Shown here: positions 1 to 8,299 of the stretch, one piece after another
Layout of the letters: every line of letters begins with the position of its first letter
How positions within the stretch are numbered: position 1 is the stretch's first letter
Source of the DNA: Methylobacterium sp.
GTDB taxonomy: Bacteria; Pseudomonadota; Alphaproteobacteria; Rhizobiales; Beijerinckiaceae
Length of the DNA stretch: 15,052 bases
Direction: 5' to 3'
Assembly (NCBI GenBank): GCA_021154065.1
Contig: JAJKJG010000129.1
Coordinates: forward strand, 1-15,052
Notes under the pieces: model-generated
Told to the model about the DNA's origin: nothing
The model's database searches: none
The model's input: the letters and a program-made list of their open reading frames with translations, nothing else
Position numbers and translations under genes: made by a program

Positions 1-2503
1 CGCCGAAGGCGTCGCGATGCCGCCGCACCGTCTCCTCGGCGATCTCGGCCATGCCGGCGCCCTCGATTGTCGTCGCGGTCCCGAAGAAGTCGCGGTCGAC
101 GGACTTCGAGGACAGGCCGACGGCGTCGAAGATCTGCGCGCCGCAATAGGACTGGTAGGTCGAAATGCCCATCTTGGACATCACCTTGAGCAGCCCCTTG
201 CCGATCGACTTGATGTAACGCTTGACCACCTCCTTGGCCTCGACCTCGACCGGCAGCTCGCCGCGCTGGTGCATATCGAGCATGGTCTCGAAGGCGAGGT
301 AGGGGTTGATCGCCTCGGCGCCGTATCCGGCAAGGCAGGCGAAGTGGTGCACCTCCCGCGGCTCGCCGGACTCGACGACGAGCCCGACCGAGGTCCGCAG
401 GCCCTTGCGGATCAGGTAATTGTGCACCGCCGCCGTCGCGAGCAGCGCCGGGATCGGAATGCGGTCGGGGCCGACGAGCCGGTCCGACAGGATGATGATG
501 TTATAACCGCCGTGCACGGCGGCCTCGGCGCGGTCGCAGAGGCGGTCGAGGGCGCCGTCGAGCGCCGCCGCGCCCTGCTCGGCCGGATAGGTGACGTCGA
601 GCGTCTTCGTGTCGAACGAATCCTCGACATGGCCGATGCAGCGGATCTTCTCGAGGTCCTTGTTGGTCAGGATCGGCTGGCGCACCTCGAGGCGCTTGCG
701 GCGCGAGGTGCCCTCGAGATCGAGGATGTTCGGCCGCGGCCCGATGAAGGACACGAGGCTCATGACGAGCTCCTCGCGGATCGGGTCGATCGGCGGGTTC
801 GTCACCTGGGCGAAGTTCTGCTTGAAGTAGGTGTAGAGCAGCTTCGGGCGATCCGAGAGGGCCGAGATCGGCGTGTCGGTGCCCATCGAGCCGACCGCCT
901 CCTGGCCGGTGATCGCCATCGGCTGCATCAGGAGCTTGAGATCCTCCTGCGTGTATCCGAAGGCCTGCTGGCGATCGAGCAGCGACACGTCGGTGCGCGA
1001 CTCCCGCGCCTGCACCGGCTTCAGCGCCTCGAGCACGATCTGCGTGCGGCGAAGCCAATCCTTGTAGGGATGGCGGGCGGCAAGCTCCTTCTTGATATCG
1101 TCGTCCGAGACGATGCGCCCTTGCTCGAGATCGATCAGCAGCATCTTGCCGGGCTGCAGGCGCCACTTCTCGACGATCGTCTCCTCCGGGATCGGCAGCA
1201 CGCCCATCTCGGAGGCCATGACCACGAGCCCGTCCCGGGTGACGAGATAGCGCGCCGGCCTCAGGCCGTTGCGGTCGAGCGTGGCGCCGATCTGGCGACC
1301 GTCCGAGAAGGCGATCGCCGCCGGCCCGTCCCAGGGCTCCATCAGCGCCGCGTGATACTCGTAGAAGGCGCGCCGATCCTCGTCCATGAGCGGATTGCCG
1401 GCCCAGGCCTCCGGGATCAGCATCATCATGGCGTGCGCGAGCGGGTAGCCGCCGCGGACCAGGAACTCGAGCGCGTTGTCGAAGCAGGCGGTGTCGGACT
1501 GGCCCTCATAGGAGATCGGCCACAGCTTCGAGATGTCGTTGCCGAAGAGCTCCGAGTCGACCGAAGCCTGGCGCGCCGCCATCCAGTTGACGTTGCCGCG
1601 CAGCGTGTTGATCTCGCCGTTATGGGCGATCATCCGGTAGGGATGCGCGAGCTGCCAGGTCGGGAAGGTGTTGGTCGCGAAGCGCTGATGCACGAGCGCG
1701 AGCGCGCTCTCGAAGCGCTCGTCCTGCAAGTCCTTGTAGTACGACCCGAGCTGGGTCACGAGCACCATGCCCTTGTAGACGACGGTGCGCGAGGACAGGC
1801 AGACCGGGTAGTAGCCCGTGGTGCGCTCGTCCTTGAGATCATAGACCGCGTTCGAGATCACCTTGCGGACGATGAAGAGGCGCCGCTCGAACGCGTCCAC
1901 GTCGGCGAAGGGCTTTGGGCTCGCGATGAAGATCTGCTTGTGCACGGGCTCGGTGGCCTTGACCGATCGGCCGAGCTCGGTGTTGTCGACAGGCACGTCG
2001 CGCCAGCCGAGCAGCGTCAGGCCCTCGTCCTTGATCGCCTTTTCGATGATCTTCTGGGCGACCTGCCGCCCGTCCTTGTCGCGCGGCATGAACAGGTGGC
2101 CGACGCCGTATTGGCCGGGCTCCGGCAGGGCGATGCCGATCGCCGCGCACTCCTCGGCGAAGAAGCGGTGCGGGATTTGGACCAGGATGCCGCAGCCGTC
2201 GCCCATCATCGGGTCCGCGCCGACGGCGCCCCGGTGGGCAAGGTTCCTCAGGATCGCGAGCCCCTGCTCGACGATGGCGTGCGACTTCACGTTCTTCATG
2301 TCGGCGATGAAGCCGACGCCACAGGAGTCCTTCTCGTTCTTCGGGTCGTAGAGTCCCTGGCGCGCCGGTAGCCCGGGATCGCGCACGGAGCGCTTGGGGG
2401 CGTGCCCGCGCGGTGCCGGAGCGGAGGTCTTTTCGCGCCTGACGACCTCGTCCTCGTTGCCCGCGGCCGGCTTCGTCGGCTTTCTCGCTCCGGGCTCGGT
2501 CAT
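1..2503 (-). CDS. gltB: Glutamate synthase (NADPH-type) large subunit, N-terminal part; runs off the left edge
   Basis: Large (alpha) subunit of glutamate synthase, which with GltD makes two glutamates from glutamine and 2-oxoglutarate in ammonium assimilation. The window holds 834 codons, a little over half of a typical ~1500-residue protein. The start ATG (complement of 2501-2503) has a GAGGTGA ribosome binding site 4 nt upstream (2508-2514). Residues 1-60 form a polar propeptide. The mature enzyme should begin at Cys61 (motif DSCGVGFIADMK), the class II amidotransferase nucleophile. Other amidotransferase signatures are HQRFATNTF around Arg274, HNGEINTLRGN at 294 and SDTACFDNALE. The central domain follows from about residue 520 and includes TNPPIDPIREE near 566. 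The FMN, 2-oxoglutarate and Fe-S domains lie beyond the edge. All motifs are read directly; subunit and cofactor roles are family knowledge. A long antisense open frame opposite this gene is a codon-bias shadow. Confidence 0.97.
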   Translation of the reverse strand, partial: MTEPGARKPTKPAAGNEDEVVRREKTSAPAPRGHAPKRSVRDPGLPARQGLYDPKNEKDSCGVGFIADMKNVKSHAIVEQGLAILRNLAHRGAVGADPMMGDGCGILVQIPHRFFAEECAAIGIALPEPGQYGVGHLFMPRDKDGRQVAQKIIEKAIKDEGLTLLGWRDVPVDNTELGRSVKATEPVHKQIFIASPKPFADVDAFERRLFIVRKVISNAVYDLKDERTTGYYPVCLSSRTVVYKGMVLVTQLGSYYKDLQDERFESALALVHQRFATNTFPTWQLAHPYRMIAHNGEINTLRGNVNWMAARQASVDSELFGNDISKLWPISYEGQSDTACFDNALEFLVRGGYPLAHAMMMLIPEAWAGNPLMDEDRRAFYEYHAALMEPWDGPAAIAFSDGRQIGATLDRNGLRPARYLVTRDGLVVMASEMGVLPIPEETIVEKWRLQPGKMLLIDLEQGRIVSDDDIKKELAARHPYKDWLRRTQIVLEALKPVQARESRTDVSLLDRQQAFGYTQEDLKLLMQPMAITGQEAVGSMGTDTPISALSDRPKLLYTYFKQNFAQVTNPPIDPIREELVMSLVSFIGPRPNILDLEGTSRRKRLEVRQPILTNKDLEKIRCIGHVEDSFDTKTLDVTYPAEQGAAALDGALDRLCDRAEAAVHGGYNIIILSDRLVGPDRIPIPALLATAAVHNYLIRKGLRTSVGLVVESGEPREVHHFACLAGYGAEAINPYLAFETMLDMHQRGELPVEVEAKEVVKRYIKSIGKGLLKVMSKMGISTYQSYCGAQIFDAVGLSSKSVDRDFFGTATTIEGAGMAEIAEETVRRHRDAFG

Positions 2504-3086
2504 CGGCTCACCTCGCTCGCTACGTGCGATCTCGTAGACAACTCGCGTCGCAAGTTTCGGACGCGTCCGGAGCCAATTCCGTTCGCCCGCTGCTTGCTCT
2601 TTTGGAGGTTCGGACCGTTTCGTCGCCGCGGCCCGCACCTCGCGGGCGTCGCGGCTCAACTAGCCGCGAAGCACCCGCTCCGCCCGATCGTTGCGGGCGG
2701 CCGCTTTCGAATCTCGTTTGGCCGGGGTAGGGGCCATCGGTTCGCCTTCAAAGGCTGGTGTCGGCAGCAATATTGGACAGCATCACTGCCCTAATGCCTG
2801 ACGTTGCCAGACTTTCAAGGCACGCACAAGCCTGATTCGTGAAGGGCAACGAATTTTCGTTTCGCCTGCGAGCCCCGGCCCGCAATTGTCCGCTTCGGGC
2901 GAATGGCGCCGCGAAGAACGAACGGGCGCAAACCCGGCGTGTGGCATCGGCAACCGGACTTCCCATATTGGCATTACGCCTGTCTGCCGGGCATCGATTC
3001 GGCGCCGTTTCGTTCGAAACTTGTTCCGCGTTCAAGCCGAGCCGTGGCAATCGCGAGACCCTCAGAGGCAGGATCACCCTTCAGCG
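2504..3086. other. Divergent intergenic region between gltB and the helicase gene
   Basis: A 583-bp stretch with no convincing gene. Short frames on both strands lack family features and good ribosome binding sites. It must contain the promoters of the two divergent genes, but no convincing -35/-10 pair could be picked. The part from about 2760 to 2870 is less GC-rich than its surroundings, as expected for a promoter area. The one clear structure is a hairpin at 2642-2678, listed separately. Confidence 0.6.
2642..2678. other. Hairpin in the gltB/helicase intergenic region
   Basis: TCGCGGCT (2649-2656) and AGCCGCGA (2662-2669) are perfectly complementary around a 5-nt loop. An outer GCGGG/CCCGC pair (2642-2646 with 2674-2678) extends the stem across an internal loop. 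No U-run follows on either strand, so a classical terminator is unlikely. It could be a structure in the gltB 5' leader or a protein-binding palindrome; the function is unknown. Confidence 0.4.
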
Positions 3087-6000
3087 ATGCTGCGCCGCTC
3101 TCTTCCCTCGCAAGCTCGTTCCCGCGGCGTCACCGCCGTGCTCGGGCCGACGAACACCGGCAAGACCCATCTCGCGATCGAGCGCATGCTCGGTCACGCG
3201 AGCGGCATGATCGGGCTGCCGCTTCGGCTTCTCGCCCGCGAGGTCTACCAGAAGGTCGTCGACAAGGCCGGCGAGCACAACGTCGCCCTCGTCACCGGCG
3301 AGGAGAAGATCAAGCCGGACAAGCCGCGCTACTGGATCTCAACCGTCGAGGCGATGCCGCGCGACCTCGACCTCGCCTTCGTCGCGGTCGACGAGATCCA
3401 GCTCGCAGCGGACCTCGACCGCGGCCACGTCTTCACCGATCGGCTGCTGAACCAGCGCGGCCGCGAGGAAACGCTGCTCATCGGCTCCGCGACCATGCGC
3501 CCGCTGGTCGAGGTGCTGGTCCCGGGCGTGCACGTGATCAGCCGACCGCGGCTGTCGAAGCTGTCCTTCGCCGGCGAGAAGAAGATCTCGCGCCTGCCGA
3601 GCCGCTCCGCCATCGTCGCCTTCTCGGCCGAGGAGGTCTACGCCATCGCCGAGCTGATCCGGCGCCAGCGCGGCGGTGCCGCCGTCGTGCTCGGCGCGCT
3701 CTCGCCGCGCACCCGCAACGCCCAGGTTGAGCTGTTCCAGAACGGCGACGTCGACTACCTCGTCGCCACGGACGCGGTCGGCATGGGCCTGAACCTCGAC
3801 GTCGACCACGTCGCCTTCGCCTCCGACAAGAAATTCGACGGCTTCCGCTTCCGAAAGCTCCATCCGGCCGAGCTCGGACAGATCGCCGGCCGGGCCGGCC
3901 GCTACATGCGCGACGGCACCTTCGGCACCGCGGGGCGCTGCCCGCCCTTCGATCCCGATGTCGTCGACGCGCTCGAGAACCACGCCTTCGATGCGGTGCG
4001 CGTCCTGCAATGGCGCAACCCGGACCTCGACTTCTCGACGCTCGCGAAGCTGCAGGAGAGCCTTGCCGACCAGCCGCGCGAGCACGGGCTGATCAGGGCT
4101 CCGTTCGGCGAGGACGTCCTCGCGCTCGAGCACGTCGCGCGCGAGGACGATGTCCGCGGCTTCGCGCGCTCGCCCGCCGCCGTGCAGCGCCTCTGGGACG
4201 TGTGCCAGGTGCCGGACTACCGCAAGGTCTCGCCGGCCGGCCATGCCGATCTCGTCGGCACGCTGTACCGCTTCCTGATGAAGGACGGCGCGGTGCCGGC
4301 GGAGTGGTTCTCGAGCCAGGTCGCGATGCTCGACCGCACCGATGGCGACATCGACACCCTCTCGAACCGCATCGCCCAGGTCCGGACCTGGACCTTCGTC
4401 GCCAACCGCCCCGACTGGCTGAAGGAGCCCGAGCATTGGCAGGCGGTGACCCGTCGGGTAGAGGACAGCCTGTCGGACGCCCTCCATGAGCGGCTCGCCC
4501 AGCGCTTCGTCGACCGGCGCACGAGCGTGCTCATGCGTCGCCTGAGAGAGAAGGCCAGAATGGAAGCGGAAATCACGGCCACGGGCGACGTGAGCGTGGA
4601 GGGGCAGCATGTCGGCCACCTGCACGGCTTCCACTTCGTGCCCGACCCGCAGGCGGCGGGCGAGGAAGCGAAGGCGTTGCGCAACGCCGCCCAGCAGGGC
4701 CTCGCGAGCGAGATCGAGGCCAGGGCCGAGCGCTTCTCGGCGGCGGCGGACTCATCGCTCGTGCTCTCGAACGACGGTGTCATTCGCTGGCTCGGTGACC
4801 CGGTGGCGAAGCTCGAGCCGGGCGAGAAGCTGTTCGAGCCGCGCCCGCGCATCGTCGCCGACGAGGAGCTCGCCGGGCCGGCGCGGGACAAGGTCGAGGC
4901 GCGGCTCAAGGCCTGGCTCAAGGCCCATATCGTGCGCCTCCTCGGGCCGCTTCTGACGCTTGAGGAATCGCCCGAGCTCACGGGCATCGCCCGCGGCATC
5001 GGCTTTCAGATCGCCGAGGCGCTGGGCGTTCTCGAGCGCTCGCGGGTCGTGAGCGAGGTCCGCAGCCTCGACCAGGACGGGCGCGCCGCGCTGCGCAAGC
5101 AGGGCATCCGGTTCGGCGCCTATCATCTCTATCTGCCGGCGCTGCTGAAGCCGGCGCCGCGGCTCCTCGCGACGCAGCTCTGGGCGCTGAAGCACGGCGG
5201 GCTCGACCAGAAGGGCGTCGCCGACATCGCGCATCTGGCAAGCTCGGGCCGCACCTCGATCCCCGTCGATCCGGAGATAGCAAAGGGACTCTACCGCGCC
5301 GCCGGCTTTCGCGTCTGCGGCGGCCGGGCGGTGCGGGTCGACATCCTCGAGCGGCTCGCCGACCTCATCCGTCCGGCGATCAATTACCGCCCCGGCCTGA
5401 GCCCCGGTCCGCCGCCGCCGGGCACCGCCGATAACGACGGCTTCATTGCGACGGTCGGGATGACCTCGCTCGCCGGCTGCTCGGGAGAGGATTTCGGCTC
5501 GATCCTCAAGTCGCTCGGCTACGCGGCGGACCGCCGCGCCGGTCCGGCGATCACCGTGCCGCTGCTCCAGCCCGCCGCGGCGGCGCCGGCTCCCGGTCCG
5601 GAGCCGGCCGAAGCCGAGGCGGCAGCGATGTCCGAAACCGGCCCGGGACAACCCTCCGAGACGCCGGAGAGCACCCCTCTGGCCGACGCATCCGCGGTCG
5701 CCGAGGAGGCTCCGGCCCCTGCCCCGGAGGTCTCGACCACGATCGAGCCCGATGCCGCCGAGATGGAGGCGCAAGGGCTTGAATCCGCTGCCGTCGACCA
5801 TGCCCATGCAACCGAGCTCATGGCCGAGGCCGGAATGACGCTTCCGGGCGACGAGACGGTTGCGGAGGGCTCTATCCCTGTCGAGGCAGTCGAACCCGCC
5901 GATGCCGCCGTGGCGGCGGCTGGACCGGTCGAACCTGCCTCATCGGCTGCCGCCGTCGAGACGGCGTCCGAGGAGCCTGCGGAGCCAATCCTGATCGAGG

Positions 6001-6404
6001 TCTGGCGCCTTCACCGGCACCACCACCGCGAGGCGGGACCGCGCCACGCCCGTGGCCGGCCGGACCAGAGACGCGGCGCGCGCCCCGATGCCGCCGCCGG
6101 CATGGCCCGTCACCAGGACCGACCGCCGCGCCAGGAGCGCCGGGCGGACGCGACGCCGCGGCCGGATTCACGCCCCGATCGTGGCCCGGGCAAATCCGAC
6201 GAGCGCCGGGGTGCGCCGCGCGGCGACCGGGCACAGGCGCGCCGAGAGAACAACGGCAAGGGGCCGCGCCCGGAGCAGCGCCCTGACCAGCGCCAGGATC
6301 GCCGCCCGGAGCGGCGCGAAAAGGCACCGGATCCGAACTCCCCCTTCGCCAAGCTCCTCGCCCTGAAGCAGCAGCTCGAGAGCCGCGACACCGACAAGCG
6401 CTGA
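3087..6404 (+). CDS. SUV3-like DExH-box RNA helicase with long acidic linker and arginine-rich tail
   Basis: An 1105-residue superfamily 2 helicase resembling the mitochondrial SUV3/bacterial MgpS-like group, with an expected ATP-dependent RNA-unwinding role. From the chosen start the motifs are: Walker A GPTNTGKTH (20-28), motif II DEIQ (102-105), motif III GSATMRP (133-139), motif V ATDAVGMGLNLDV (227-239) and motif VI QIAGRAGR (265-272). A long helical C-terminal part follows. Residues about 825-970 are an Ala/Pro/Glu-rich acidic linker, and about 975-1090 are an Arg/Pro/Asp-rich basic tail ending in a conserved-looking SPFAKLLALKQQLE segment. The ATG at 3087 is chosen because the conserved region begins about 15 residues later; an in-frame start at 2886 would add 67 residues of no recognisable character. 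The frame is unbroken. The S4-domain gene follows 33 bp downstream, which suits a shared role in RNA metabolism. The precise substrate is not known from sequence. Confidence 0.9.
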   Translation: MLRRSLPSQARSRGVTAVLGPTNTGKTHLAIERMLGHASGMIGLPLRLLAREVYQKVVDKAGEHNVALVTGEEKIKPDKPRYWISTVEAMPRDLDLAFVAVDEIQLAADLDRGHVFTDRLLNQRGREETLLIGSATMRPLVEVLVPGVHVISRPRLSKLSFAGEKKISRLPSRSAIVAFSAEEVYAIAELIRRQRGGAAVVLGALSPRTRNAQVELFQNGDVDYLVATDAVGMGLNLDVDHVAFASDKKFDGFRFRKLHPAELGQIAGRAGRYMRDGTFGTAGRCPPFDPDVVDALENHAFDAVRVLQWRNPDLDFSTLAKLQESLADQPREHGLIRAPFGEDVLALEHVAREDDVRGFARSPAAVQRLWDVCQVPDYRKVSPAGHADLVGTLYRFLMKDGAVPAEWFSSQVAMLDRTDGDIDTLSNRIAQVRTWTFVANRPDWLKEPEHWQAVTRRVEDSLSDALHERLAQRFVDRRTSVLMRRLREKARMEAEITATGDVSVEGQHVGHLHGFHFVPDPQAAGEEAKALRNAAQQGLASEIEARAERFSAAADSSLVLSNDGVIRWLGDPVAKLEPGEKLFEPRPRIVADEELAGPARDKVEARLKAWLKAHIVRLLGPLLTLEESPELTGIARGIGFQIAEALGVLERSRVVSEVRSLDQDGRAALRKQGIRFGAYHLYLPALLKPAPRLLATQLWALKHGGLDQKGVADIAHLASSGRTSIPVDPEIAKGLYRAAGFRVCGGRAVRVDILERLADLIRPAINYRPGLSPGPPPPGTADNDGFIATVGMTSLAGCSGEDFGSILKSLGYAADRRAGPAITVPLLQPAAAAPAPGPEPAEAEAAAMSETGPGQPSETPESTPLADASAVAEEAPAPAPEVSTTIEPDAAEMEAQGLESAAVDHAHATELMAEAGMTLPGDETVAEGSIPVEAVEPADAAVAAAGPVEPASSAAAVETASEEPAEPILIEVWRLHRHHHREAGPRHARGRPDQRRGARPDAAAGMARHQDRPPRQERRADATPRPDSRPDRGPGKSDERRGAPRGDRAQARRENNGKGPRPEQRPDQRQDRRPERREKAPDPNSPFAKLLALKQQLESRDTDKR

Positions 6405-6437
6405 GCTTTTTCGGCACGCCGGGCGTTGTGTTCGGCG

Positions 6438-6740
6438 ATGCGCGAGGATCGGCAGCGGCTTGACAAGTGGCTCTGGTACGCCCGCTTCGCCAAGACGCGC
6501 AGCTTTGCGGCGAGGCTCGTCACCGATGGCTATGTGCGAGTGAACGGAGAACGCGTCGAGAACGCCGCCAAAGCGCTCGCGGTCGGCGACGTCGTCACGG
6601 TCGCGGCCGTCCATACCACCGCCGTCGTCCGAGTGCAGGAGCTTGGCCGGCGCCGCGGCCCCGCCCCGGAGGCAAGACGGCTCTACGCGGCGCTCGACCG
6701 CGACGATGGCGCGCTTGTCAGCGCTCCGGACACTCGATAG
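6438..6740 (+). CDS. S4-domain RNA-binding protein, Hsp15-like
   Basis: A 100-residue protein starting MREDRQRLDKWLWYARF, the hallmark opening of an S4 domain of the Hsp15 (HslR) type. It is followed by KTRSFAARLVTDGYVRVNG, the S4 RNA-contact helix-turn-strand. Known relatives bind ribosomal RNA, and Hsp15 binds stalled 50S subunits carrying nascent peptidyl-tRNA. Whether this protein does that is inference. TTG (6426) and GTG (6428) codons lie upstream, but the ATG at 6438 puts the S4 domain at the very N-terminus, as in the family. It lies 33 bp after the helicase and 36 bp before fdxA, so the three are probably co-transcribed. Confidence 0.88.
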   Translation: MREDRQRLDKWLWYARFAKTRSFAARLVTDGYVRVNGERVENAAKALAVGDVVTVAAVHTTAVVRVQELGRRRGPAPEARRLYAALDRDDGALVSAPDTR

Positions 6741-6776
6741 AGCCGCGCTTGGGCGGGCCCGAGGGCAAAAACGCGA

Positions 6777-7115
6777 ATGACCTACGTCGTCAACGATAAC
6801 TGCATCAAGTGCAAGTACATGGACTGCGTCGAGGTCTGCCCGGTCGACTGCTTCTACGAAGGCGAGAACATGCTCGTCATCCACCCCGACGAGTGCATCG
6901 ACTGCGGCGTCTGCGAGCCCGAATGCCCGGTCGACGCGATCAAGCCCGACACCGAGCCCGGGCTCGAGCAATGGCTCAGATTGAACGCCGACCTGGCGAA
7001 GAGCTGGCCGAACATCACCCAGAAGAAGGAACCGCCGGCGGACGCCAAGAGCTTCGAGGACGTGCCCGGCAAGTTCGAGAAGTACTTCTCGCCGAATCCC
7101 GGCGAGGGCGACTGA
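6777..7115 (+). CDS. fdxA: Seven-iron ferredoxin FdxA ([3Fe-4S][4Fe-4S])
   Basis: A 112-residue cytoplasmic electron carrier. The cysteine pattern matches the Azotobacter FdI type: Cys9, Cys17 and Cys50 for the 3Fe cluster, and Cys21, Cys40, Cys43 and Cys46 for the 4Fe cluster, with extra Cys12 and Cys25. Both clusters end in a CPVD motif (CPVDCFYEG and CPVDAIKPD). The C-terminal tail, from about residue 60, is the usual acidic and lysine-rich extension of this family. The redox partner cannot be read from the window. The ATG at 6777 starts directly with [13 protein letters not shown], the standard N-terminus. It sits between the S4-domain gene and carD, an arrangement familiar from Hyphomicrobiales genomes. 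Confidence 0.96.
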   Translation: MTYVVNDNCIKCKYMDCVEVCPVDCFYEGENMLVIHPDECIDCGVCEPECPVDAIKPDTEPGLEQWLRLNADLAKSWPNITQKKEPPADAKSFEDVPGKFEKYFSPNPGEGD

Positions 7116-7549
7116 GCCTCGCCCGTTAACCTCGTTCTCATTCGGGCTGAACCGCCCGCGCCCCAGCGAAGCGGAGCAGAATCGCGGCCGGGTATGCGCG
7201 AGAAGCACGACTTTTCAGCGCTTTCCGGCGCGCTTTAGTCAAAAAACCTTTGATTTTAGGCCTTCCTTGTGCTAGGGTCCGATTTGCCGTCGCCTGCGCC
7301 CGACGTGCACCTCCAACCCCCGCTCGTGAGCGGCTCAAATTAACGAACCTGAACGTGCACGGCCAAGGACAGGGATAGGTTATCTCCGGACTTGGGCGGA
7401 CGGGCGCTCGTTGCAATCGGCTGAACAGGGAGCCGGCGGATTTTCGTGCGATCCGCCGCAGGTCAAGCTTTTGTCTCCGGCGTCCCTGGCGGGAGACGAC
7501 CATCGTGCCCGCGGGCGAGCGCGGGCCAAAACAGGAAGGTCCTTCGCGT
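7116..7549 (+). other. Long intergenic leader upstream of carD
   Basis: A 434-bp region without a supported gene; reverse-strand open frames here are shadows. It contains a relatively A/T-rich stretch (7235-7280) with a candidate promoter, then about 270 bp of putative leader. Within the leader, GGCGGAT (7435-7441) and ATCCGCC (7451-7457) form a 7-bp hairpin with a 9-nt loop. An AGGAAGGT ribosome binding site lies at 7533-7540. If the promoter is correct, carD has a long untranslated leader. No terminator is visible after fdxA, so read-through is also possible. Confidence 0.5.
7250..7278 (+). promoter_or_regulatory. Candidate carD promoter
   Basis: TTGATT (7250-7255) is followed after 17 nt by TAGGGT (7273-7278), inside the context TGTGCTAGGGT that resembles housekeeping alphaproteobacterial -10 regions. 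The surrounding 7235-7260 stretch is the most A/T-rich part of the gap. This is pattern matching by eye only. Confidence 0.4.
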
Positions 7550-8116
7550 ATGTCGATTGCCAAGAAGACGGCTCAGCGTCAGGGGTTCAAGACCGGGGAG
7601 GCGATCGTCTACCCGGCTCACGGGGTCGGCCGCATCACCGCCATCGAGGAGCAGGAGATCGCCGGCTTCAAGCTTGAGCTGTTCGTCGTCGCGTTCGAGA
7701 AGGACAAGATGGTTCTTCGCGTCCCGACCGCGAAGGCGATCACGGTCGGCATGCGCAAGCTCGCCGAGCCGAAGCTCATCACCCGATCCCTCGAGGTGCT
7801 GACCGGCCGCGCGCGGGTCAAGCGGACCATGTGGTCGCGCCGGGCCCAGGAATACGAGGCCAAGATCAATTCCGGGGACCTCATCGCCGTCGCCGAGGTC
7901 GTGCGCGACCTCTACCGTTCCGAGGCCCAGCCCGAGCAGTCCTATTCGGAGCGCCAACTCTACGAGGCGGCGCTCGACCGCGTGGTGCGGGAGATCTCGA
8001 CCGTCAACAAGATCACCGAAACCGAGGCGCTGAAGCTCATCGAACAGAGCCTCGCCAAATCGCCGCGGCGCATGAAGGCGGCGGAGGCCGAGGAGCTGCA
8101 GGACGAGGCCGCCTGA
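7550..8116 (+). CDS. carD: CarD/CdnL-family RNA polymerase-binding transcription regulator
   Basis: A 188-residue regulator. The N-terminal CarD RNA-polymerase-interacting domain opens with TGEAIVYPAHGVGRI (the family's VYPxHGVG motif) and runs to about residue 65. The helical C-terminal DNA-binding domain contains MWSRRAQEYEAKINSGDL and DLYRSEAQPEQSYSERQLYE. Relatives such as CdnL stabilise open promoter complexes at growth-related (rRNA) promoters; that role is assigned by family. The start at 7550 is chosen for the AGGAAGGT site 9 nt upstream. A start at 7505 would add 15 residues with no family resemblance. A strong intrinsic terminator follows 26 bp after the stop, making carD the last gene of its transcription unit. 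Confidence 0.93.
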   Translation: MSIAKKTAQRQGFKTGEAIVYPAHGVGRITAIEEQEIAGFKLELFVVAFEKDKMVLRVPTAKAITVGMRKLAEPKLITRSLEVLTGRARVKRTMWSRRAQEYEAKINSGDLIAVAEVVRDLYRSEAQPEQSYSERQLYEAALDRVVREISTVNKITETEALKLIEQSLAKSPRRMKAAEAEELQDEAA

Positions 8117-8142
8117 GCGGCATCGTCCAAGGCTCGAAGATG

Positions 8143-8171
8143 AAAAGCCCGGCTTACGAGCCGGGCTTTTT
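8143..8171 (+). terminator. Strong intrinsic terminator after carD
   Basis: A perfect 12-bp stem, AAAAGCCCGGCT (8143-8154) with AGCCGGGCTTTT (8159-8170), around a TACG tetraloop. It ends in a T-run, with A residues opposite, so it could act in both directions. It separates the housekeeping block from the sox block. Confidence 0.93.
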
Positions 8172-8299
8172 GATGTTTCGGCCGGCGCCGATCGCTCTTA
8201 CAAAACCGCGATGGATTGAATATGCTTTTGCCGCCGACGGGATGGAACACGGGCGTTCTGCGCGACGCCGCCCGGGCCGGTCGGATGGAGACGGATGTC

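Noticed and set aside
17..2371. A 784-codon plus-strand open frame opposite gltB
   Set aside because: It is the exact antisense of a clear gltB coding sequence, is composed of Arg/Leu/Asp/Ala/Val-rich low-information protein and contains no family motif. Long antisense frames are expected in GC-rich DNA.
2886..3086. N-terminal extension of the helicase from an upstream ATG
   Set aside because: The 67 extra residues look like translated intergenic DNA, and the conserved helicase start GVTAVLGPTNTGKTH fits the ATG at 3087.
3339..4634. Long minus-strand open frames opposite the helicase (also 4752-5807 and 6168-7208)
   Set aside because: They mirror the codon bias of the helicase and of the S4 and ferredoxin genes, and lack ribosome binding sites and recognisable domains.
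5990..6300. Possible frameshift in the helicase C-terminal tail, where the sequence becomes very arginine-rich
   Set aside because: The frame continues into a conserved-looking SPFAKLLALKQQLE ending, and the preceding ILIEVWR segment looks native, so the tail is read correctly.
8172..8299. SoxR-type operator upstream of soxY
   Set aside because: Only short imperfect symmetry around ATTGAATAT was seen; nothing strong enough to call an operator or a promoter.
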